This document shows positions 33,697 through 44,931 of a DNA stretch of 64,000 nt, piece by piece. This DNA comes from Tricholomella constricta. Lineage: Eukaryota > Basidiomycota > Agaricomycetes > Agaricales > Lyophyllaceae. A program made the position numbers and the translations under genes. Within the stretch, counting starts at the first letter, position 1. The number at the start of each line of letters is the position of its first letter. The notes below the pieces were generated by a model, which saw only the letters and a program-made list of their open reading frames with translations, searched no databases and was not told the origin of the DNA. The stretch spans positions 248,001 through 312,000 of the forward strand of contig JAACJP010000035.1 of assembly GCA_013368375.1 (NCBI GenBank), written 5' to 3'.

Positions 33697-35496
33697 ATGG
33701 CACCGACTCTGACCAACGGAACCTCTGGGTACAACACCCCCGAGTCCCAGCTCGAATCCGTCCTCCCTGTCCATCCCACTGCTGCTCGTCGCCCCTACGC
33801 GATCACCGTCCAGTCGGAAAACACGCTCTACACCGATGAGCACATCACCTCCAAGTTTTTCAACCGCGGTTCCAGCGTGACCGTGTCTGACGGGCATTTC
33901 TCCATCACCCCCACCGTCCAGCCTTACGAGTTCCAGACCAAGCGAACCGTAAGCAAGACTGGGTACGTTCTCCTAACTCTCTTGATTTTCAATTTTTCTC
34001 AATTTCCTTTTTGTTCAGTTTGATGATGATCGGTCTTGGCGGTAACAACGGCACCACCCTTGCCGCGACCATCCTCGCCAACCGTCACAACATCACCTGG
34101 CACACCAAGGAGGGCATCCAGCAGCCCAACTACATCGGTTCCCTCCTCCGCGCTTCCACCGTCCGCATCGGCACGGACTCTGCCACCGGCAACGATGTGC
34201 ACGTCCCCGTCTCTGACGTCCTCCCCATGGTCCACCCCAATGACCTCGTCCTCGGTGGTTGGGATATCTCTGGCCTCCGCCTCGACAAGGCTATGGAGCG
34301 TGCCCAGGTCCTCGACTACGACCTCCAGCGCCAGGTTGCCCCTCACATGGCTCTCCTCGGCTCCCCCCTCGCGTCGATCTACTACCCCGACTTCATCGCC
34401 GCGAACCAAGAGGCCCGTGCCGATAATGTCCTCCCCGGCACCGACAAGCAGGTCCACCTGGAACAGATCCGCGCCGACATCCGCAAATTCAAGGCCGACA
34501 ACGAGCTGGACCGCGTCATCGTCTTCTGGACCGCCAACACCGAGCGCTACAGCGACATCATCCCGGGCGTGAACGACACAGCGGACAACGTCCTCGCCGC
34601 GATCAAGACCTCCCACTCCGAGGTGTCCCCCTCCAGCCTCTTCGCCGTCGCCGCCATCCTCGAGGGCGAGCCCTTCGTCAACGGCGCGCCCCAGAACACC
34701 TTCGTTCCGGGCATCATCGCCCTCGCCGAACGCCACCACTCCTTCATCGGCGGGGACGATCTCAAGTCCGGGCAGACGAAGCTGAAATCCGTACTCGCGG
34801 AGTTTTTGGTGAATGCCGGAATCAAGCCCCTCTCCATCGCGTCGTACAACCACCTGGGGAACAACGACGGGCACAACCTCTCCGCAGAGCGGCAGTTCCG
34901 CTCCAAGGAGATCAGCAAGTCCAGCGTCGTCGATGACATGGTCGACGCCAACCGGCTTCTCTACAAGGCCCCTGCCCCTAGTGCGAAGGGCGAGAAGGCC
35001 AGCAAGGGCGAGCACCCGGACCATATCGTCGTCATCAAGTACGTACCCGCGGTGGGCGACTCGAAGCGCGCGATCGACGAGTATTACTCCGAGATCTTCT
35101 GTGGCGGGCGCAGCACGATTAATATCTTCAACGAGTGCGAGGATTCGTTGCTTGCGACGCCCCTCATCCTTGATCTGGCCATCTTGACGGAGCTCCTGAC
35201 TCGCGTCAAGTACCGCCAGCTCCCCTCGGCAGCACAGGAGCAGAAGGGGGAGTTCGCACCGTTGTACCCGGTCCTGTCCCTCCTCTCGTACATGCTCAAG
35301 GCGCCCCTGGTAAAGCCTGGTACGTTCTTTTGTTGTTTCCCCCACCTCGCCTCGTACTGACGGGGAAATGGTGGTGATAGGCACGGAGGTGGTGAACAGC
35401 CTCAACAGGCAGCGCAATGCGCTCGAGAGCTTCCTCAAGGCGTGTATCGGGGTCGAGAGTAATAGTGACTTGCTCCTCGAGACCCGCATCTGGTAA
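33697..35496 (+). CDS. INO1: Inositol-3-phosphate synthase
   Basis: The enzyme converts glucose 6-phosphate to inositol 3-phosphate with NAD+, the first committed step of inositol and phosphatidylinositol synthesis, in the cytosol. Exons 33697-33962, 34019-35319 and 35381-35496 give 560 codons, a little longer than typical fungal enzymes (about 530). The NAD-binding glycine motif GLGGNNG follows the first intron. Other family signatures are [50 protein letters not shown], the catalytic-region SSVVDDMV, and [18 protein letters not shown]. The C-terminus [19 protein letters not shown] is encoded by the last exon. Codon use is strongly C-ending, which suggests high expression. Relics of the gene occur at 15485-15712 and 58317-58430. 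Confidence 0.97.
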
Positions 35497-35804
35497 TGTC
35501 GTCGTTTATAGGAGGGGGGTTGCGCGTGGGCTAAAATGGCTCGGACTTGTCTTTTGTTTAATTGATGATTGATTGTGACTCGGATTGTAGTCGGTCGTTG
35601 GAGTGAATTTGCTTGCTTTATCTTGTGCATTTACTGGCTTTCCCCGCTCCCCCTCGTCTTGAACTCTGGTGCTACAAGTTGAAGTTGAAGTTGAGGTTCA
35701 GCGCGGGTTTGGAGTATCTCTGGCAGTGGCTGTTTCCTCACGAAACGTCACGAAACGAAACTTGAGGCTTGGGTACTTACACTTGCTCAGGCCTCAGGCC
35801 TCAG

Positions 35805-36240
35805 GGCTCGTCGATGGCGTTGTATGGTGCATCTGATGAAGTGGTTGACAATGGTGCACCCAGTATACGTTTGCTTATGATGATGTGATGTGATGCAAGC
35901 AAGGTAGACTAAGACATGTACAGTCCCTACTAGCTCACGCCAAGCGAAATCATCAGTGTGTGACGCGACGCGACGCAACGTATAGACTAGACTGATAGTA
36001 CCTGGATATTTAATATTTAATTACCGTCGTCGTTCCTAGTTTTGGGAGGGGTCGTAAATCGTAATCGTCGGCGGCGGTCTCGGTTCCGTCGTGCGGACTC
36101 GAGAGATCCCTCTTTATAGTTTCCCTTGAATTTGAATTTGATTGATTGGAATTTGGTGGCATGCCAGTATATATACCATATCGGGCGGCCATCGCGACAC
36201 TTGTCACTGGACGCTTGTCACGAAGCCGAACTCCCCTTCC
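35805..36240 (-). pseudogene. FunK1 relic G, 3' end and flank
   Basis: Minus-strand similarity to the end of copies E and F: the acidic tail region near GNYK, the Asp/Tyr-rich end (plus-strand GGGGTCGTAATCGTCG type), and the downstream flank (CTCGTCGATGGCG, ATGAAGTGGTTGACAATG). The match breaks at about 36240. The next part of the same gene resumes at 43525, so about 7.3 kb of other sequence, including LINE-2, separates the halves, and roughly 100 bp are missing. It follows INO1 tail-to-tail. Confidence 0.75.
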
Positions 36241-36738
36241 TGACCTCCAAAATCTGGATTCTGGGCAGAGGTGCTCATGATAGCCTTCTACCCTGTTCTT
36301 CTGTGCATCGAATTCGATGATATAACTTCCAAATACAACTGCCATTCACCGAAGGCCTTTATCATGCGCTTAGGAGGTGAATGGATGGATCCATCCAATC
36401 ATCCAACGCCTTTCGTTCCTTAGAATGGTGCGGACGCCTCGTCCATTCACCATTTACCGCCTGACGCACAAGAAAAGAAGGCTGAGACATGGGGAAGTGT
36501 TCATACAATGATGTGGTTACAGTTCAGCTGGAGCCTCGATCCGCTGTGATAGTTCGCCGTCTCCCCCGAGTCCAGAAAGAACCCACCGATCATTGCTACA
36601 CCTTATGCCGAGGACAACGCGTTCTTCAGTGTCCACAGTGATCCACCTTGTTACCGGTTCATCGTCTCGCAGATACTTGCATCTCGTCTCCCGGATGGCC
36701 CATCCATCCATCCCTAAAAAAAAAACCTGAAATCCTCC
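36241..36738. other. Unassigned DNA between FunK1 relic and LINE-2
   Basis: No gene is supported. It contains CATCC-rich runs at about 36383-36405 and 36700-36714, the second followed by an A tract (about 36715-36726) directly before the LINE-2 monomers. A minus-strand open frame (36517-36774) ends with a plausible protein-like stretch but has no family match I know. Confidence 0.35.
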
Positions 36739-36986
36739 CAACACCCCAAATCCAAGTGCTTCAAATGCTAACACTAGCGCTGCTGGGCCATCCTCGCATA
36801 ACCGTTCGCATGTGAATGATGCAGCCCATCATACCAATACCAATAGTAATAGTAATCTGATGCATCCTCAACACCCCAAATCCAAGTGCTTCAAATGCTA
36901 ACACTAGCGCTGCTGGGTCATCCTCGCATAACCGTTCGCATGTGAATGATGCAGCCCATCATACCAATACCAATAGTAATAGTAAT
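36739..36986 (+). repeat. 130-bp tandem duplication upstream of LINE-2 ORF1
   Basis: The 118-bp segment 36739-36856 recurs at 36869-36986 with a single mismatch (36788 C versus 36918 T), an exact 130-bp period. Both units end in a CAATAGTAATAGTAAT run. The position just before LINE-2 ORF1 suggests 5'UTR monomers. Confidence 0.85.
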
Positions 36987-37288
36987 CCCTGGGAAGTCTT
37001 CGCATTGCGATACGCGTGCGGCAGGCGTAGCCCACCCATAACAATGCAAATACCACCTCTTAATGCAATCGTTCCTGCGCTGTCCTCCAGTGCTCTCCCC
37101 CCCCGAGACCTTCCCTTCGGGGGCGCAGACCTGCCTGGCCGCCGCCTCCCCTCCTCTCCTCTTTCGCTCTCTCCCCACCTCTGCCTCTCACTTCCCCGCC
37201 AGCATGCGAAACCTGACGTCACAACCCCTCCGTTCGCGCCCGTCCATGTGTCTCACCATTTGCCCTCCCTGCATCATTTCCCTCTCTC

Positions 37289-38908
37289 ATGTCCCTTCCG
37301 TTTCACCAAATAACTTCCCCGCAAAACGACGCTGTGATGGCGTCTTCCGAGCCTCTGCTTACTACTGCGCCTCTCCCTGACCTTCCCCCCCTCCTCCCAA
37401 CCCTGGATGATGAGCCATTGGGGGAAATAGTCTCTGCAGACAGCGCTGCTCTGCTCGCCTCTCGCGCCTCCCTCAGCCCCGACCATCCCGTCCACCTCAC
37501 TTCAATCCCGGACGAGACCGTCGCTGCTGATGCCCGGCCGACACCTTTTTATGCCGACACCCCTGCCTCCGCCCCTCTCCCTTCCACTTCTCGCCAGCCC
37601 CCTACCCGGCGCGCATCGCGCCGGGGCGTGCAGGACGACGCCAGCCTCGATGAACCGTCGATGCGCGCCTCGCGGCGCGCGCCTGAACCTGAGCCTCCTG
37701 CTGATGAAAGCAGTGCCGCCCCCGTCGCCTCCAAGGGCAAGCGAAAAGGAAAGGAGCGGGAGGTCGATGTCGACGGCCTTCTCGACGACCGCCTCGGGGC
37801 CTCAGGCCCTGACCTTCCTTTTGGCCTTGAAACCCCTCCCTCCTCCCTGCGTGGCAGCATCCGCGAAGAGGCTTTCCGCGCCTATCGCAATGCCGGGTCC
37901 CTCGCCACTCAGCTGCAGGAGCTCAAGCAGACCGTTGCCACCCTCTCTGCGGACTCCGCCTCTCGCCATCGCGACGTCATGCGCGCCGTCACTGACGCCA
38001 CAGCTTCCCGCGTTGCGCTCGACGCCCGCGCTTTCTCCTCATCCTTAACAAACAACACCGTTTTTCGCAATTTCTACGACGCTGTCTATGGCTACAAGTC
38101 TGACCTAGACGCCCTCGGTCGCGCTGTCACCGACGTTCGTCACGATGTCAGCAGCCTTCGTTCTGCAGCCAGGGACATGGCCCCTCCGCCTGCCCCGCCT
38201 GCCCCTCTCACAGTGTACCAACTCCCTCCGCTGCCTCCCAGCCACCCTGTAACCCCCGCCCCTCCGGCGGTGCAGCCGTTTTCGGCTCCTGCCCCTGCTG
38301 CTCCGGGCCCGTCTGCTGTTCAGCTGCCTTCCATGCCGCAGTCCTATTCGGCTCCGCCGCTGCAGTCCTATACGGCCCCACCTCCTCCTGCTCCGGTGCC
38401 CTCCGCTTTCCCCCCGCCTGCTGCGCCGCAGCGTTTTTCTGCTCCACCGCCTCCTGCCCCCGCTGCCCCTGGCCCGTCTAGTGCTCCCTTCGATGCACGC
38501 CGTACCCAAGGCAGCCTTCCCTCCCGGCGTAACAAAGCCCCGGGACCTGCTACCAAGAAACCCCGTCTCGAGGTCGATCGCAGTCGCGACGTCCTCGTCT
38601 CCTCCGTGTCTCAGCAAACTGGTGCATGGGACATTGCGCAGCGGCTCGTCGGCAACGTCCCGGGCTTTCACTCTGGCAATGTCTACACCTGCTATCGCCT
38701 CGACGATCGGCCCGACACCATAAGCATCCGTTTCAATAATCGTCCACTGGCGGAGCGCTTCGTGTCTGTCATGGCCACCATGGACCCGGAGGGTCTCGGA
38801 CGGCTCCCAGTCTCGCTCGCCGACCCCACTGGCAGCACGGCCGCCGTCAGCGGCGACGACCTCGCCTTCATCACGGGCAGCGGTTCTCGTGGCGGACCAC
38901 GTGGGTAG
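37289..38908 (+). CDS. LINE-2 ORF1 protein
   Basis: The protein has 539 residues, intact. The N-terminal half is acidic and charged, with a predicted helical segment (about 190-230). A Pro/Ala/Ser-rich middle (about 295-420, repeated SAPPPPAP-like wording) follows. The C-terminal domain (about 425-520) contains a compact alternating pattern, YTCYRLDDRPDTISIRFNN, that could be an RRM-like fold. ORF1 proteins of this element class bind element RNA; that function is assumed by position. The stop lies 24 nt before ORF2, compatible with re-initiation. An alternative start is Met at 37337. Confidence 0.7.
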   Translation: MSLPFHQITSPQNDAVMASSEPLLTTAPLPDLPPLLPTLDDEPLGEIVSADSAALLASRASLSPDHPVHLTSIPDETVAADARPTPFYADTPASAPLPSTSRQPPTRRASRRGVQDDASLDEPSMRASRRAPEPEPPADESSAAPVASKGKRKGKEREVDVDGLLDDRLGASGPDLPFGLETPPSSLRGSIREEAFRAYRNAGSLATQLQELKQTVATLSADSASRHRDVMRAVTDATASRVALDARAFSSSLTNNTVFRNFYDAVYGYKSDLDALGRAVTDVRHDVSSLRSAARDMAPPPAPPAPLTVYQLPPLPPSHPVTPAPPAVQPFSAPAPAAPGPSAVQLPSMPQSYSAPPLQSYTAPPPPAPVPSAFPPPAAPQRFSAPPPPAPAAPGPSSAPFDARRTQGSLPSRRNKAPGPATKKPRLEVDRSRDVLVSSVSQQTGAWDIAQRLVGNVPGFHSGNVYTCYRLDDRPDTISIRFNNRPLAERFVSVMATMDPEGLGRLPVSLADPTGSTAAVSGDDLAFITGSGSRGGPRG

Positions 38909-38932
38909 GGTGCCACCTTAACTTACCTATAT

Positions 38933-41900
38933 ATGTTTTCCCTTATAATTACGCCTCTCAGTCTCCGCATTGGCGCATGGAATATACACGGCAACCTTGC
39001 GCTCAAACTACTTGAAAGTGATGTACTTACTTTTGTCCGTGAATGTGATGTCTTTCTCTTTATTGAGACATGGCTACGACCTGCGCAGCATGAAGTGCTC
39101 GCCATCCCTGATGGTTACCAAATTCATTCTTCTGCTCGGCCTGCGTACCCTGACTTGCGGCCGCAACGAGGTGGAGTCGCGGCACTACTCCGTTCCTCCC
39201 TTCCAGCTCATGTCAAGGAGTCCCTCTGCGCGCCGGACGTCATCGCTATTGAGCTTCCTGACTGCCTCATACTTGGCATCTACATACCGCCCTCGGGCTC
39301 CAATTGGCCTGCATGGTCTTCTGTCGATCCTGAAGACTGCTGTTTTGGTCTGATTGACCTGGCGCACCGCACCACGTCCAAGCCCGTTCTCGTCCTCGGC
39401 GACTTCAATGCCCGCACAGCTTCTCGGCAGGTCGGCTCGCCACACTCCCCTGTGCGACAGTCGCTCGATGAGGTCACCAATGCCCGTGGAATGCGACTAC
39501 TCAGCATTCTGCATGCCCATTCCCTTGTAATTTTGAATGGCACTGCTTATGAGCATCCTCGACCCGGGGCGTACACCTCTTTCCAACCTATCGGGTCCTC
39601 TGTTGTCGACTATGCTCTCGTCTCCCAGGCCCTCCTGCCTTGCCTGCCCAGTGCCGCCTTGCGTGTCGTTGACACAGAATGGTCCGATCACGCCCACCTC
39701 CGCCTGGAGGTTAACTTTCCCTCCATTGCATCTTGCGTGCTGCCGTCCCCCAACCCTCCCTCCACCCGAAAAGCCTTGTTAGCTCTAGGTCACGACGACA
39801 CTTCTGGTGACAGCCACCAGCTCAACCTTGAGCTTCGGCATGTGCTTGCTTCTGCAAGAACAGACGAAGAAGCCACTAATGACTTGTACGGCCCGGTAAC
39901 TGCCCTCACTACACCTTTGACGGTTTATATCGCCACGACTTGTCGGCGGCAACATGGTGTCCCCCCCACCGCGGCCTTCGGCATCTTCTTTGGCCCAAAA
40001 AATCGCCACAATGTCGGATACCGAATCTCGGGACCGCAGACCGACGTACGTGCCTCTGTCGCCGCGGTTCTGTGTGTCCTGCAGGTGACGTCTCCACACT
40101 CATCCCTCTATATTTATACTCCCTCGCAAACCGTCATCCGAACCATTGCTTACTGGGCCTCGCGCTTCCAGTCTCAGGGATGGGACTGTCCAAACGGCGA
40201 TCTTTACTCTGTCATTGTCGCCTTCCTTATCGCGCGTGCGGCGCCCGTCTCCCTCCGTTGGGTTCCGTCATCTTCTGATAATCCCCATTATCGAGAGGCA
40301 CGCACCCTAGCAGTAACGCACTGTCAGCGGCTGCCGACTGTGGCCCCCTATCTGCCACCGCCGGCTCCCATGCTACCACCCCTCGCCGTCACTGCAGACG
40401 ACTCTGCCCTCCACCAGCTCCCTAAAGTAACAACACCCTTGCCTGTCACCCCACCTCTGCCTCCCTCCAAACAGATCTGCTTCCCTGCGCTCCATGTCGA
40501 CTTCGATGATGAGTCGCATCGTGGGCGGCACAGGGAGCGTGAGGCCAAGATGGTGAACCTTAGGCGGTTGAAGGCGTGTCCGACGTCCCGCCAGTTCTGG
40601 AATCTCATCCGTGAATGGACGGACCCCAAATCACGCCCACCCCAGGTGACCACCTTCTTGTGGCAAATTCTCTCCGTTCACTCATACATGCTCCAAGGTC
40701 ACTGCGCAGCAGCTTCATACCGTGTTTAGGGCCCGAATTAATCCCCCTCCCGTGCCCTCTTCCACCTTTGATGCCGATGCCTATGCGCAAACGCTCGCCT
40801 TCTACCGCTTCATCCCTCCCACCACCCTCGACCGAACACCTGAGGGATTTTTCTCCTTGCCTATCAGCCTAGGTGAACTACAGTGGGCACAACGAAAACT
40901 AGCGCGGGATAACTTACGCAGTGCATGCGGTGCAGACAATGTTTCTTACACCACCATCGCACGCATCCCCAACGGCGACTTGCTTTCCCTTTTGCAGCAC
41001 TGCATTGACCTCCGCCGCGCACCTGGTCCATGGCTGTACACAGTCCTTGTTGGTGTACTGAAGCGACGGCGCAACCCCGCCAATCCCAACGACTACCGGC
41101 TCATAGGCCTGGAGTCCTGCATGCTTAAGCTCCTGACCCTCCTCATTGACAAGCGCTTACGTGATTGGGCGGAGGCCTACCACATCCTCCCTGACACCCA
41201 GAATGGTTTTCGACCACACTATCGCACCAACAACAATTCATTTATCCTTCGTTGTGCGATAGAGCGTGCGCGCGCCAGTGGGAAGTCCGTCTACATCGCC
41301 TTCATCGACCTCGAAAATGCGTTCCCCTCCACTGACATTCCCCTTCTGTGGACGAAGCTCTATCGTAAGGGAGTCGCAGGCCCCATTTTTGATTGGCTAC
41401 GCACCCTGTATGCCGACATGAATTACATTGTCCGTCACGGTGGTGCCCTCTCTGAAAGCTTCACCTCCCTTCTTGCCTTCTCACGGGCGACACTGCGTCG
41501 CCCAGCCTATGGAACATTTACTTCTCCGACCTTTCCATTCCTGATCATGTCGATGATGTGCGTCTCCATGGCCGTGCCGTCTCGCATGTCGAGCAGGCCG
41601 ACGATGTCGTCCTGTTTACGACTTCCCCCCACGGCCTCCAATTTAAGGTTGACTGCCTGTCCGACTGGTGCTCTGTCAGCCGTCTGATCATTAGTGCTGA
41701 TAAGTCGCGATGGTCCATTGCAAAAGCCTCTCAGCGTAGTCAACCTCACGTTACCACTCCCATAACTATCGCCGGCGCCCCCATCAAGTTTGTTACCGAG
41801 TATACCTATGTCGGCGTCACCTTTGATTTCGCCACCTCCTCAATGTTTAAACGACACTGCACCACAAAGGCATCAGCGGCCAGCGGCATCTCTGGGGCTA

Positions 41901-42871
41901 CCTTTACCCTGGATTCGTTTGTGGGTACCGTCCCACCCTCGGATGGCCGTCAGCTATATATGGCCAGGGTTGACCCCCATCTCATTCATGGATGCGAAGT
42001 CATCCTCGATGTCGACCGCGCTGCCCTCAACGAGCTGGAGAAGGTGCAGCGAACCTTCATTCGACGGTTGCTCCACCTGTCCGCCCGCTCATTACTACAC
42101 CCACTGTATACAGAGACGGGCTTGATGCCCATCAAGTATCGCCGAATTATTCTCGCTGTCGGGTACCTCAACTCCATCTTTCGCCTCGCCCCAAATTGTC
42201 TCCCGTATCTTGCCCTTATGGATTCCATCAACCTTGCCCAGACCCACCCCGGCGACCGTCAGCCATCATGGGTCAAAGACCTCGTTAAAGTTTGTGGAGA
42301 CCTCCCTGAGCCTGTTCATGTGAATGTCGACGACTTGCCTGCCTGCGCGCCGGCCCTCTCTGCCTTAATTGAATGCTTGGCAAGAAACACTCTCCAAGCC
42401 AGCTGGGATGACTCTACCAAGCTTCTCTTTCGAGCGCGAGGTCACGATGTCACCCGGCGTCGCCTTCAACCTTATCTCAAGCTGCCTGATCCACGCCACC
42501 GGCACGCTATTACTCAACTCCTCCTGAGCGACCACCCACTCGCTGTTGAGCAGCTTCGGCGCCAGCGATGGACTGGGGGGCGCATTGAGCGGTGGCAGCG
42601 CCTCTGCCGTTTCTGCCGCACCGCCATCGAGGATGAAATACATGCACTGTTCGGCTGCCGCTCTAGTGAGCGTCTCCTCCTGGCTCGCGATGAGTATCTC
42701 GCGACTCTCTTCACGCAGAGCCCGGATCTCCGCAACATGTTTCGTTTTTCCCCCGCTACTGCTTTCGTTGACTTTCTTGTAAATCATGCTGAAACCCTAC
42801 CATCCTTCGCTGCTTATGTCCACGAGGTCTTCCATATCTACAACGATGTCCCCATGTTTCTTGTTACTTAA
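38933..42871 (+). pseudogene. LINE-2 ORF2: endonuclease, RNase H-like domain, reverse transcriptase (two frameshifts)
   Basis: Frame 1 (38933-40729) carries an APE endonuclease (WNIHGN, FIETW, LGDFNA, SDH) and then an RNase H-like domain at residues about 329-462. A shift near 40690 moves the reading into a second frame (to 41687) with TVFRARINPPP, the RT fingers, motif A FIDLENAF and YADMNY. A second one-base shift near 41478 leads into the frame ending at 42871, with GDTASPSLWNIYFSDL, motif C QADDVVLF, and a terminal CxxC...HxxxxC (CRFCRTAIEDEIHALFGC). The endonuclease and RT catalytic residues are retained despite the shifts. The element cannot make full ORF2 from this copy. Confidence 0.8.
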
Positions 42872-43351
42872 ATCAAATTTAGCCCCTTCATGTGTACCCT
42901 TAAGTCTGCCCTCCATTACCCTGCGTCCGTCATCAATCCCCCATCGGTCGCCAACTCACCTCTCTCGTCGGAGCGAGTCGCCCCAGTCATTCCCCCGGTC
43001 TGTGGAGCGGCCACACCAGCCACCTGAAGGACAAAAACCTACTAGAACCCGGTGACGACGCCCTGTGGGTCTCCCGTATCTGCGGGACCGCCCCACCAAT
43101 TCTTCTTCCCGAAATCCAACATAGTCCCATCGTTGAGTCTCATGCTCAAATTGCCCCCGACAGCTACTATTTTTCGTCCGCTTTGCTTGATGGAAGCCTT
43201 GTCTGCCTCCGGTGGAGTGTCGCGTAGGTAAACTAACCCGTGCGATCCCGTATATCACAGCGGCTCTGGTTTACGTACGTCCGTAGCATACAATTGATGC
43301 CATGTATGTAGTACGGGCCCCGCTCGTTCTTTTTCGGGACCACTGCGGGAA

Positions 43352-43379
43352 ATCCATCCATCCATCCATCCATCCATCC
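43352..43379. repeat. (ATCC)7 microsatellite
   Basis: Seven perfect units lie about 480 bp after the LINE-2 stop. They may be the element's 3' tail, as some LINE clades end in short tandem repeats in place of poly(A). Confidence 0.85.
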
Positions 43380-43524
43380 GAGGAGTCGCACAAACCCTTA
43401 AGTATTGCGAAAAGTGACAAGTCGTCCACTCCCCGGGCCCTAGTTAGTCTCACCAATAAGTATCATCATCGCATCGCTTGAGAGAGCATCCAGCGCTGCC
43501 AGTGTGCTGTTGCTGTTGCTGTTG

Positions 43525-43990
43525 CAAGCCAGTCATGCGCCGCTTCCGAAAAAATAGGGTAATAGTCCGCTGTCGACAGAATGCGCCACCAGCCTGAGTG
43601 CTTCGTCGAAAGTTTCAACGGCTCGAAGTAGGGGTGCAATTATGGGACGACATCATGGAGGCTCTCTTATGAGCCAATTCGGTTCGATCCTCAGAAGAGA
43701 AAAGGAAATAGTTGATCATGATGCGGCGCAAATCCTGGTTGGCGTCGGGATGTTCCTCGACGTAGTAGTCAGGCTGTGACTCCACCACTGGCAGAAGAGT
43801 GCCTCCGAGTCGAGGTTGTGGATGATATCGTGGAACACACCTTGCTGTGGATTCCGGTTAGTGCCTCCGGACTGGTGAAGGGTGGCGTAGTCATATAATT
43901 TGCATCAGAAAACAAAAATCAGAAAGCCAGGAAAGTCGAAAACGTGCGCGACTTACGCTAACACTCTATGCGAACGTGATGATTGCGTAT
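43525..43990 (-). pseudogene. FunK1 relic G, middle part
   Basis: Minus-strand match to exon 8 and exon 7 of copies E and F: AGCCAGTCATGCGCCGCTTC, the HPYFEPLK region, DANQDLRRI, the HDIIHDLE region, then the intron and part of the SEIPDYS exon. Several indels destroy the frame. It breaks at about 43990, where the flank of the PD-(D/E)XK-like gene begins. Together with 35805-36240 it is one ancestral gene. Confidence 0.8.
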
Positions 43991-44784
43991 CTGTGCGCCT
44001 TGTGTAAGACTCCTAGCCAAACGGGATTTCTGGAACAGTTTATCACCGTTAAATTGTTTCTTCCAACATCTTTCAAGTTCTTCCAACATCGTTTCGACAA
44101 TGTTCGCCGAACAACGGAATAGAACTGTCTTGGGTGTCGAGCTCGTCATGGCTATGAACGCCATTCAAGCGCTGGAGCAGGCATCGGACTGGGACGCGGC
44201 GGAGCTCGAGCAACTTGTATGGTGTTCTTAATATGCTGCAATTGGTTCAGAACCCACGCCCACAGGTCCGTGCAATCGATGCTATGTACGCTAAGATCTA
44301 ACATGCTGGACCAGAGACCAGAGTTTTACGTTTGCCAACGTGACCGAGAAACATTTGATCAACATGGGCATAAGTTTCCTTCTCCGGGGGCTACTCACAT
44401 CGAAGGACGACGACGCAAGCTCTCGTGCGGTCGCCGAGGCGGAAGTACTCTCTTGGAGCAAATTCGCTCTGGTCCTCTGACATGCTCTTGAGTCGTCATC
44501 TTCACTTCCTCAAGGGGTCTCGTTTTTCGAGAAGTATATATCCTGACTGTGTCTCAACTTTCGTCGTTAGAGATAGACTCATCAGATAACCTTTCCTCAG
44601 TCGGATGAAGCCGCTTCACGTCTGTGGATCAATGCCTTCCTTTACCGCGCCGCTGCTATGATCCCGAGTGGCTCGGACATATTGCTGGGTGTTTTCTAAA
44701 CAAGTCGAACCGTCCGTCACATCCTTGGTAATACAAGCCTGAGTGACCTCACAATCTCCGGATACGTAAATTGGACAGCCGTAG

Positions 44785-44931
44785 TGGAGGCGTTAACCTC
44801 AGCAAGTCTCACGGTAGGGTGGGAAAGACTGGATATGGTAGGATAGATCTATATACGGTACACCACAATGTATTTATAGTTCTGTAAGCTGCACGGACCA
44901 TGCCTCGTGGAGGCCATGATGCACGCCTGCA
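44785..44931 (-). repeat. TRIM terminal repeat, left
   Basis: The 147-bp repeat is identical over its whole length to 45435-45581, with TG...CA ends. Confidence 0.85.

Larger units (their letters stand above)
36739..43379 (+). mobile_element. LINE-2: non-LTR retrotransposon with decayed ORF2
   Basis: The order is tandem 5' monomers, ORF1 (37289-38908), ORF2 (38933-42871, two frameshifts), about 480 bp of 3'UTR and a terminal (ATCC)7 run. It belongs to a different lineage from LINE-1: its RNase H-like domain sits between endonuclease and reverse transcriptase. Ends are approximate. Both sides carry CATCC runs, so insertion into, or templated copying of, an (ATCC)n tract is possible. Confidence 0.8.

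Noticed and set aside
33999..35630. 543-codon minus-strand frame opposite INO1
   Set aside because: It is a shadow of the strongly C-ending codons of INO1. The plus strand encodes an unmistakable enzyme with in-phase introns.
36739..36986. CRISPR-like or satellite array
   Set aside because: Only two 130-bp units with no regular spacers; better read as LINE 5' monomers in a eukaryote.
38105..38671. Arg/Gly-rich minus-strand frames opposite LINE-2 ORF1
   Set aside because: Antisense of the Pro/Ala-rich segment of ORF1, with no independent support.
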